A DNA stretch of 64,000 bases from Echinococcus granulosus. Taxonomy: Eukaryota > Platyhelminthes > Cestoda > Cyclophyllidea > Taeniidae. Position 1 is the stretch's first letter. Every line of letters begins with the position of its first letter. Shown here in pieces: positions 54,454 through 64,000 of the stretch. The stretch is from the NCBI RefSeq assembly GCF_000524195.1, contig NW_020170408.1:840785-904784 (forward strand). Reading direction: 5' to 3'. Made by a program: the position numbers and the translations under genes. Below the pieces are notes generated by a model. It did no database searches, was not told where the DNA came from, and saw only the letters and a list, made by a program, of their open reading frames with translations.

Positions 54454-57400
54454 ATGGGTCTTGTGGGTTTGTGTATTTTGTTGTGCGTACTTTGCACAGC
54501 GTTTGGTGAGAAACCCAATGTTAAAGATGCGGCTGAGGGTGTAATATGCAGATCATATGCAAGTGCTAAAGAAAATGGGATGTTGGACGTATGCAAAAAC
54601 CTATGGCTTCATGCAACTCTTGTTGAACCGAACATTGAGTCCAACGAATGCAGAGATTGCAAGAGGCTTGTGACTAACGGAACTTACAGCACCATTTTAT
54701 CCAAGATATCAAAGTCTGAAGTGGGTCACTCGTTTTTGTGCATGACACTGTAGGGATTCCTGAACATTGGAGACGTTGAGCTCAAGCTATTGGCTTCAGA
54801 ATTGGTAGTTTCTTCCTCTTATGGGTAATTTTGTAGGGCAACGGTTCCCTTGTCTGTGCTTTACTTGATAGCTGCAGTAGCCTTTCTTTTGTCCTGCCGG
54901 TAGACATTCTCAAATATTTACACTATATTCTAGACTCTGAAATTTGATGTCAAGTCCACCTGTAATGACTGCAAAAAAATTATAACTGATTTGCGCGCCC
55001 TAGTCCAAGATAACGACACCAAGAGTGCTATAGCTAGCTACTTAAAAAAGGCATTTTGTTACGAACTGCCTCTTCAAGTGGTTGACATCTGCAAACACAC
55101 TATTGATGCCTACGTTGTTATTCTTATGGATATGGCAGGTAGTGAGCTGGTGGGTTGCTGTAAGCCATCCCTTGATACGTTTTTTTAGCATCCTGGTCCC
55201 ATCTGTGCTCTTTTTGGACTCTGTCCCACTGAAAGAATTGAGATGAAGGTAATGTTTGGCTAACCATATTTACCGTCTTAAGAAGTCCGAAAAGGACTCA
55301 GAATTCAAGTCACATTCCTGGATCCAAAGACCTGCTCCTGTTGGCTTCGAGTTCTTCCATTCTCGTCTCAGCTACTCTGGTGCTGTTTCCGACTCAGATG
55401 CTTGCACTGAATGTAAGAATGTATTCTCCCGCATTCGTGATCAAACCAAGGATCCTGTCTTCGATCAAGCTTTAAAGAATGTTGTTAAGGAATCCCTTTG
55501 TGAATCGTTCGGTTACTTTAAGAGCATGGTAAGCCACATTATTGTAAAAAACTGTCGATTGCTCAGTGTGAAGCGGCTGTCTCCAAGGAAGTAGACTCCA
55601 TGATTGACAACGCCTCAAAAATGAACATCACTGACCTCTGCTTCTTCTTCAATCAGTGCACAGAGAACGTGTCGCCAGTGGCAAGGGCTTTTAAGGCATC
55701 TCTTTTTAGACTCTTTGCTCCTCCTTCACAGGAACTCAACGTTCCCATTCCTTTCGTTTGTCCGGTGTGTGAGATGTTTTTTGCAAAAGTGATTGACTTG
55801 GTTCTCAACAATAGGAGCGAGGCTGCAATTGTTTGGGCACTTGAAGAGGTAACACTTTGTCTACCCCAATCTCTATCTCTATCCCATTTTTTTTCATTTC
55901 AGTCATGTAATCTGTTGCCCTCTAAATCACGAGAGTCATGCATTCGATTTGTCGAAGCCTACTCGGATGTAATCATTCGAGAGATTATAGCAGGCACTGC
56001 CCCCAAGATCATTTGCTCCAGTTTTGGTGCTTGTGACGCAGTGGCGGCAATTCCAGTTGCTGCTGGGGTAAGCTCTTTCATCGGTTATTCAATTGGATGG
56101 GGGCTTTGTTTATGTTAGGCGAAAATTGATTGGAGGTCACTGAGAGCATCACATGTGCGTTTTCAGATATTTACGCCTACTTCAGGTTTGTTTACTCTTG
56201 TGTTTACAGCCTTTGGTGTCTGGTAGTAGTACCGCCTTAGAGCAATGGTCTTGGTGCCTTAAATAAGTAAAACAGGGACCTTTGCTACCAGGCTCTCAGC
56301 TGAATACTAACCACGACAGGCCATGTAAAACGTTTCTTTAAATTTATGGCACTGTATTTTGCTCTTTTTGTATTCGTGACTTAATTTGGTGTAAGTAGTT
56401 TTCATGAACCGTTAAAGAATACGTGTCACATATGCGTGACACAGGCAACGAAGGTGCTGAATTGAGAACCTGCTCACTCAATTGTGCAGTGGTCAACAGT
56501 TCGAAGTTTGAATATTACTGCTCGTTCTTTTTTTGAATTTTTCTTCAGGCGAAACAATTTTTTTTTAAAATTTGGGGTGGACATTCTTGTACCAAAGTCC
56601 ACAGTGTTATTCCTTTTTTTCTTGGGGATAGGATTCAGAGTGCAAATTGTGTGAGGTGATTGTCGGCACGATTTACGAGAATCTGGAGAACAATGCCACC
56701 AAGGAGGATACTGTCAAGGCGTTAGAGACAGCGTGCAGTCACCTCCCCTACCTTAGTGCTCGGGTCTGTGATTCACCTTGCTATCAGAGCTTTTATTTTT
56801 GTTGTACTGAATCCTTCAATTAGTCGTTTCGTCAGTATTGTTGGAGTTTTTTTTATCGACGTCTTTTGCTTATAATTCTCCTGACTGCGATCAATTGAAT
56901 AACGTTTGTTGAACTCGTTTTCCATTTGTTCACTTCTAAAGGAAATTACAACTTTTTCCTTTTAAAAGTGTGTACAACTGGTGGATGAATATTGCTCTCA
57001 GGTCATAGATCTCCTTGTGAGTGGTGTGTCACCGAAAGAAGTCTGTCAGGTAAGCTTCTAAGGAGATATCTCAGTGAAATCCTACTGCCTGTTAAGATGC
57101 TTCTATCTGATAACCCTATGATTGACTCTGCTACTGCTAAATTGTCATTCGTGCTCCCCTTTTGTTTTTATAGAAAATAGGATTCTGTTCCGAGGTTGTG
57201 GTCGCTGAGCCGAGTCTGAAGGATGGCTGTGCCATCTGTGAGGTTGTCTTTGCCGAGCTCTACTCCAAACTACTTGACAATGCTACCGTAGAGCGTGTTG
57301 AGGGTCTCCTAGAATACCTCTGCAAATATGTCCCCTCAGCCTATGCCTATACGGTATCGTTGTGCATGTGTTTAAAATATTTTGGCCGTTTTAAATTGCT

Positions 57401-59974
57401 ACGTCTGATTGCATTGGTGTATTAATTAATGCGTTTCGTTACCATCATTACGAGTTTGTGATTTTATATTTTATCCGTTTTTCATAACTGATTATATCTA
57501 AAACGATCAAATAACTTGATGTGGGATGCTCTTGGTCTGAGAATAATCGCATTTTCTCTGGATTCTGGGCATCGTTTGATTCGACCAATATAAATTAGTG
57601 ACAATTGGTGTCATTTAGATCAGTGAAACATCTGGGTTGTGGTATTCACTCCGAATCTTCCCTCGAGGCAGATTCTGATTGTAGACGTGCTAAGCTAAGG
57701 TGGATATTGGACCGAACTCCACGACACGAGGGCGGTGGAGACTCTCAAGAACCTCCGCATGTAAACCTTGTTGCGAGACAAAAACCTTATCATCATAGCT
57801 GGGTATTACGGAGATTCACTGACGTGGTAGTGTTCTGCTTATGCACTGAAGCGTTCGCCCGGAAATGTACCTATTTCGTAAAACCAGTTATTCCATGTCA
57901 TCTACGGGTCATCAAGTTTCGTTATGACTCTTGTTTTAGTGCCAGTCTTGGGTTGAACAGAACACAGCGGCGATCATCGATCTTGTCGTACAAAAACTCC
58001 CACCAAGAGAGATATGTGAGGTGAGTTTTCACCCCACATAAATACACGCCTTTACATAGTACTTCAGTGTGATAACTTTGACCTTTTAAACTTGTCAGGA
58101 TTTATCAATTTGCTATCACAGTGTACCTTCTGGGTCTCCAATTGGCACAAAATGTGAAATTTGCAAGGAGATAGTAGATTTTATCTACACCCGAATTCAG
58201 GAGGATGCTACAGCTGATCAAATTGAGAAGGCTCTTGAAAGTGTCTGCGATTACCTTCCTAATGAGGGTCTGAAGTCTACTGTGAGTTACCCTTGAAGGT
58301 CAACTACTTGGTCATGCTTGATTGATTGATCGTTGAACGCAAATTGACAGAGCGTATTCATCTTTCAGTGCCACGAGTATGTCAAGGCCTACACCCAAAT
58401 ATTGATCGATCTGTTGGTGAAGCACCTGCCCTCCAAAGAAGTCTGCCAGGTAAGTTTTATGGAAATATTCAACGAGTGACTAGTCAGGTCTCCACCATAA
58501 TTATACATCGACCTAGACTCCATCATGCCTCTTGTTTTCAGGGCTAAAGATTGAATGGTGCCTAGAAAAAACAAGGCTAAGTAGTAATCAGGCGATTCCA
58601 CAACAGAAAGACTAGTCGAGATCGGATGTATTCTTAGCAGCGAGGTATTGAGGCTTTGGTTTTTGTGAAATCGCAGGAACTGCGTCTGTGTCCGTCGGAT
58701 GCACTCCTGAAGCATCTGTGTGCCGGCGGCCCCTCATCTTGGTGTCGTGATGAGTATACCGCCAAACTCTGCTCCCAAGAGACCTTCTGCAAGGAATTCA
58801 TCTGGCAGCTTCCGAATCCCTCGGATCCAAACTCTCGTCCGCCCGTTGTTCGCAAGTATGTCACATTCAAGTACAACCCTCTAGTCATACTGACTGCTCT
58901 CTTCTAGATGCTAAAGTACTTTTTTTTATCGCTCTATCTTTCATGGAAGGTACGACTGCAGTAAACTCTCCACTCGTGAGGAACGCTGTTCAGACGAGCG
59001 CTTGATGCGCCTGTGCGGTTTCGGGGCCTTTTGCTTGGGGTACAAGCGTCCACCGGTGGATCCCTCCAATGCCTGCCGTTTCTGCCGAAACCTCCTCACT
59101 CAACGACTTACTTACGGTAGCTTCGCTCTTGACTGCTCCATCTATGTAAACCCGTTGGAAAAGATACGAGTATGTTCACATCATGCTCTGATCTCCTCTT
59201 GGACTTCCTTATTAACACTCTACTCCGTTTTGCAGTGCCAGAACGTTCGAACGCTCAAGGTTCCGGGGCGTGTGTCTTTTAACAACCTCGATTCCATTTG
59301 CAAGGTAATGAACTAAGACGTTCCGTATTTCTACGTGAACGAACGGGTTCACGACTGGTTGGGTTTTTTTCCCCGCATAGGAAAATCAACTCTGCGATGA
59401 TTCGGTAGAATCACCGCCAATGAACTCCCTCGCTCCCCTTCAAAAAATCATCGGTGATGATCCCTGTCTCTGGGGTCCCTCGGTCGCGTGTCGCGATGCT
59501 GATATTGCAGCTCGTTGTGGTATGACTACCTACTGCCAACACCACGTCTGGCTGGCTGATCAACCGCAGTCTCGAGCCGAAAAAGTTCCCAGCTTGGCCC
59601 TCATTGATTGCTCCCGTCCCCTGCGTGAGATCTGTGTCTCTCCATTGTTGCGCTACTGTGGACGCTCTATTCTGGAGCAGTGTCGTCTCTACGCCGCGTC
59701 GGGCAGTGTTGGGAGTGATATGCGTCGTGAAATGTGCAAAGACCGTCCTCTAAGCTTCTGTTCAGATCCCAGGATGGTAAAACTGTGTGGAATGGGCGAG
59801 TACTGCGAGGCAATGAGCATGACTCCTACATCACCAGCACCGCCGAATACAGAGGCTCCACGCGATCCTCGATGTCGTCTCGGCTCAGCTTTTGTATGTC
59901 AAACCTACGCAAATGCAGTGCTCTGTGACCAGGTGGAGATGTGCCGTAGCAGATTCTGGCCACGAGGAGTGTAG
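54454..59974 (+). CDS. Prosaposin-like secreted multi-saposin precursor
   Basis: Exons: 54454-54720, 54754-54804, 54837-54899, 54934-55149, 55189-55248, 55283-55528, 55567-55848, 55903-56067, 56632-56763, 56969-57049, 57174-57353, 57940-58020, 58099-58281, 58369-58449, 58677-58855, 58950-59169, 59236-59304, 59381-59974. All join in phase to 1,049 residues. A signal peptide (GLVGLCILLCVLCTAFG) is followed by saposin-B-type domains with the C-x2-C ... C ... C ... C-x5-C pattern: CNDCKKII to CALFGLC, CTECKNVF to CFFFNQC, CPVCEMFF to CSSFGAC, CKLCEVIV to CQKIGFC, CAICEVVF to CEDLSIC, and CEICKEIV to CQELRLC. The first domain (CRDCKRL to CALLDSC) is shortened and the last (CRFCRNLL to CKENQLC) is degenerate. 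Saposin-A-type segments occur near the start, after domain 7 (WCRDEYTAKLC) and at the C-terminus (DPCLWGPSVAC; VCQTYANAVLC). Prosaposins are cut in lysosomes or secreted into small proteins that extract lipids from membranes. The start was chosen for the signal peptide. Confidence 0.9.
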
Positions 59975-60096
59975 ACTTGAAACTTCAATCGTATCCGTGC
60001 CATTTTTTTCACCTGTTTATTTGATTCTGTCAAGCTCTCAAATTGTGACTCCATGTTTCATATGCATTCTCATGTTGAAAGACTTAATGGTGGATC

Positions 60097-60102
60097 AATA
60101 AA
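60097..60102 (+). other. Poly(A) signal of the prosaposin-like gene
   Basis: AATAAA lies 123 bases after the stop codon at 59974, a usual distance for a compact 3' UTR, and no other canonical signal intervenes. Confidence 0.7.
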
Positions 60103-63100
60103 GTTGCATAATTCATACGCTCAGGTTACTGTGTGTGGTTGAGGTTCAGTTGAAATCCTTGAAGGCCACATTTGCTTCTCCTCCCCTTGTTAGTCTTGTG
60201 CTGTGCTTGTCCACTGCTTGTTAGTTCATTTGAACCGTTCCAGACCTTCCAGCATGTACGAATTCTCCTGAAAGAAGAAGATTGTAGATTGAAGTCTTGT
60301 GTACAATTTGACCACTTCAATTAGACCTCCAGGACTGATGTGCCGTGGGTTGGGCGTATAGAACAATCACAGCTGGAACCCTTGCTGGTGGATGTAAGAT
60401 TGTCACTAATTCATTTGATGTTTGGCTCCTTCTCACACCATGCTTGAACAATTCCTTAAAGATGTGTGGGTTTTCGTGCTACCTTTTTGTTCCACAAGCA
60501 GTAAGTGCCAATATCTTTTGTGGATGAGGCAACCCAAGTCCCGGTTCGTCCTGAACGTCCTTGAGACTGCCCATGCAACTTCCTTAAGGTCGTATTATTT
60601 ATTGGGTCAAAAACAACACCTTAGAAGTAAATATTTACCCCCAAGATGCTTTCTTCCCTGCTTATATAAAAGTACACAAAACTTTGATACTGCTGTGGCG
60701 TTTTTTTGAGGGAAAATTACCCCTTCTCTTGTCCCTTGAAAAAGGCGAAATGTAGTACTGACTACATTTGCCGTCGTCGTTGTGACACATCACATCCGCT
60801 GGCATAAATACCACAGGGTATATGTATCGCGAATTCGACCCTTAGCTTGCAACAATCGAGTTGGACTTGTTTCACAAATCCAACGAACTCAAATTGCAAG
60901 ACTTGTGGGCAGGTTGGCAGTTGTTACTCGTCAGATTGTTTGGTCCAGCAGCTGGGACTTCGCCTCACTGCCTTAAACGCGCATTGAGGGAAAAATACAC
61001 AGCTGGACAGTATGACGCGACAAGTAAACGATCGTCATTTGTAAAGATGTTTTTAGACAGGAGGGCGGCGGTAGTGACGGCAGGCCGATCGGGAGGCAGC
61101 AACTAGATCCATCCATCCATCCTGTATCCATCCATCCTGTATCCACCCATCCTGTATCCATCCATCCTGTATCCATCCATCCATCCTGTATCCATCCATC
61201 CTGTATCCATCCATCCATCCATCCTGTATCCATCCATCCATCCATTGTGCCCCACGCGAGTCCCATACGTCACGTAGAGATGCCGGAATATGCGCATGGC
61301 GGAGCTTAAGTATACGTACATCTGGCTGATATACAAATGTTCTCTGGCCAGGTCATGACCCTATCTCAACCGTGCAGTCTTGCGAGGGTCCAACACCGAC
61401 TAGGACACGTTCAACCTCCACGTGCGATGGTGTCGATCACGCCGAACCCGCAGGCTTTTTTTTTTAGACTACTAAGGTCTCCTAACCCAAGCTACCTACA
61501 TCTAAATGCTCTTTTGACTAGTTCCAGATTTTGGTTCGGTATGCACGTTTACACCTCCTTCCAAACCAATTGCTCATCCTGCAAACTGTCAGAGATTCCG
61601 TCTGTTTTTTTTCCTTTCTTCAGCTTTCAAACAAAACACCTAGTGGCGAATTTACTCTTAAGTGTATCGTTAGTTAGGTTGAAAGTAGAGTAAAGTTTGC
61701 GACATGTGGATAACTTAAACAAAGCACAAATCGGTATCACATAAACAACAGTCAACCGGAAAAGGCGCCATATGAACGGATTTAGTGATGTGTAAAACAT
61801 ATTGTACAATTTATTGAAGGGGTTTTCTCGTGTGAAAATGAAGCTTAAACTCTCAGCGAATTTTAATGATCACAAAAATAAGACCTAAAATCGTTGCTTT
61901 GCCTTTCAATGACGGTAAACATCCTTTATGCTAAAGTACCCCTTTGACCTTTATACATACTACTAATGCGCATAAGCAGTAGGCGCTTCATCTATCGATG
62001 TAACGGAATGAAAGATACTGGTGATGGTCTTCTTGACACTTTCGCTACGATTCTCGTGGTTTCGCCCCCAATCCCGGTGCCATGTTGCTCTGTTCATGAT
62101 AAAGCCATTAACAATCCACCAGTCCATCTATGCATTTCTAATAGCTAGAATTATGGATCTCATAGCGTCTCTTTGGGGAGGACATGAATGCCGCATTAGA
62201 GACGACTAGCCAGGTGTACAATATTTGCAAAAAGAATCTATCGAGGATACTGAAAACATAAGAATTGTTAATGTAGGTCCCACTTCCCTTATGTTTTACA
62301 CCGTAGTCAATAGCTGACATAGTGAATGCGACCTTCATGGAGGCCTCTTTGTTATCTGCATGAATGTCTCGATTTTAGTGAAATGGATCCATCCTACAGA
62401 ACTGGGAGCTGAAGTGAATTTAGATGGACGCTAAGGAAGTGATAAAATGGATGCTGTCATCGGGAAGGGCAGTCAGACGCACACTGACAAGGATGATTAA
62501 AACTGTCCCTATAAAATGAGGTTTTGATGTGCCATGATTGGATTGAAGTATCTACACGCGTTTCTTAGGAGTTACATGAGCAGTTGAACCATGTAAGGGG
62601 AAGGAAGATGCGAGGCGCCTCGAGCAAAAGGCGCTAACAGACCTAAGTAATCCAGGATCTACTCCAAAGTTGTCGGTCCTATAATACCTGAAGCAAATTT
62701 AAACGTCTATCTCACTGCCACTGCACCAGTTCAGTGAGTCGGCATTGGCATTGCAGATTGCTTACCGACTAGATGGCAAGGGAGGGAGAAAAAAAACAAC
62801 TGCATTTTTTGTGGTAGAAGGTTGCTATTCGATAACTGTCGGCAGCTCCACAAACACAAGACAGAGAAACATTTGCTTCTATTTCCTTCAACTGATCGAC
62901 TTGTGCACCGACACGGGTTCTAGAGTTAAGTTTTTAAGGAAGCATGCGCAAATTTTTGTACCATAAGGACATGCACAATACCTGATCATGCAAAATACTT
63001 TCTGAAATTGAAAGAAAAAAAAGAGGGCGAAATATTTAATCTCGCACGTTAACATCTGTACCTGATGAACGCCAAACAAAAGCCAGCACGAATACCACTA

Positions 63101-63467
63101 TGACTAGACTTGATTCTACCAAAAAAGCGACCAGGTGCAACTCCGTATAATTTCACCCCTACAGATAGGTAACGGATTTTACCACTCCCTGAGCGAAGAT
63201 GTATTTGAAGTTAGGAAAATCATTTTATAAGCAATACCTTGGTCCGCAATACAGGGGTCCGCCCCAAAACAGCCACATTTAAATCAGATATCATCAATTC
63301 CAAAGAAGGGGAGAAAACCTCAGCCTATTTGAAAAACTAGACTATAGGAGCTGCTAATTACATCATACGTGTAAGAACAAGTTAAATATTATACAAATTT
63401 ATCAGCAAAAATACGTAATGCGATGGTTATTTAACCCTCCGTTTTGGTGATTTTATCATTGTACTAC
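60103..63467. other. Gene-poor region downstream of the prosaposin-like gene
   Basis: I see no exon that can be assigned to a known family in these 3.4 kb. Open frames are short and featureless. The stretch includes the second copy of the CATC/CTGTATC minisatellite. Confidence 0.5.
61110..61246. repeat. CATC/CTGTATC minisatellite (complete)
   Basis: This is a run of ATCCATCC blocks of varying length separated by TGTATCC, with one ACCCATCC variant. It is the same motif as the gapped tract near 5.4 kb and here shows the full, uninterrupted structure. Frames across it are repeat artefacts. Confidence 0.92.
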
Positions 63468-63666
63468 TGTAATACGGTAGTGGTTTATCCCTCCTCATTG
63501 GTGGGGCGCCACTTTCGTACTTCGAACTAGTCCCCTTGTGCCTCGCTGGGTGGGTCGGCCATTCGTGGCATGCCAATAGCCCAGACACCTTCTCTGTGCT
63601 GAATATATACTCTACCCGAGTATTGTGTCTTCTTTCATCGTATCTTGGGTGTCTCGGGACGCTACA
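63468..63666 (+). mobile_element. LTR-like repeat (TRIM-type), copy D, with primer-binding-like site
   Basis: The 199-bp element starts TGTAATACGG and ends GGGACGCTACA. It is immediately followed by TTGGTGGCAGCGGAAAGC, the position expected for a tRNA primer-binding site, and then by sequence matching the internal part of the element at 52908-53260. It is therefore probably the 5' LTR of a full element running past the window end. Confidence 0.7.
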
Positions 63667-64000
63667 TTGGTGGCAGCGGAAAGCAAAACCGATCTTAAAG
63701 GACATGTATCCTGATTTTCCGCTTCTGCGTAATAAACCTTAGTGGAGCAGAAGGAGCACATATGCTGCGGATGGGAGAATGGTGATGACCCCTAATAGAA
63801 GGGTCGGTGTTGACGTCTACCTTCGGCATCCCTCCCAGTCCCGTGTTCTGCAGAAAAGCTGGTAACAACTGAAGCGACACTAGCCGTGAACCATCTGGAA
63901 GTTTCGTTACGGACATTCCCTACTGTTCCCCATGGACCTGCATTAAATCCCGTCCTTCCTTACAGAAATCTACTTTTAGGCCAGTGTTCCTGCATCCACC

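Noticed and set aside
57605..58024. 139-codon plus-strand frame overlapping the exon at 57940-58020
   Set aside because: Most of it lies in the intron, and its frame differs from the saposin frame of that exon.

Overview
This is a eukaryotic, intron-rich stretch of nuclear DNA, most likely from a tapeworm (cestode, probably taeniid-like). Four things suggest this: many very short introns (32-39 nt) in well-supported genes, a GC-moderate sequence with GT/AG splice sites, a family of short LTR-like repeats (about 190-200 bp, TGTA...TACA ends) resembling the taeniid miniature LTR retrotransposons (TRIMs), and flatworm-like secreted multi-saposin gene content. No bacterial features are present. 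The species cannot be fixed from the sequence.

Layout. 1-9910 is mostly non-coding, with a gapped CATC/CTGTATC minisatellite near 5.4 kb. 9911-13317 (+) holds a nearly complete class I phosphatidylinositol transfer protein gene; only the first mini-exon is not located. 32320-13912 (-) is a 26-exon gene for a kinesin-3 / KIF13-like protein in which I find the stalk and tail regions but no motor domain. 50673-36075 (-) is a MAP1/futsch-family microtubule-associated protein with both conserved ends (N-terminal heavy-chain region and C-terminal light-chain region) joined by a short linker. One of its last exons lies between the arms of a 361-bp inverted repeat that is 99.4% identical. 51.8-53.9 kb is a nest of LTR-like repeats. 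54454-59974 (+) is an 18-exon prosaposin-like gene with a signal peptide, about eight saposin-B-type domains and several saposin-A-type domains. 60.1-64 kb is gene-poor, with another copy of the minisatellite and an LTR-like repeat at the window edge.

The genes do not form an operon. PITP and the KIF13-like gene converge tail to tail. The KIF13-like and MAP1 genes are co-directional and both belong to microtubule biology. The prosaposin-like gene is head-to-head with MAP1 across the repeat cluster. PITP (lipid transfer) and prosaposin (lipid extraction/transport) both fit a parasite that scavenges host lipid, but that link is inference.

The most striking observations are the near-perfect inverted repeat bracketing a MAP1 exon, the apparently motor-less KIF13-like gene, and the exon-duplication pattern, mini-introns and possible GC-AG intron in the prosaposin-like gene. 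Exon boundaries were worked out by hand from reading frame, phase and splice consensus, so individual junctions may be off.
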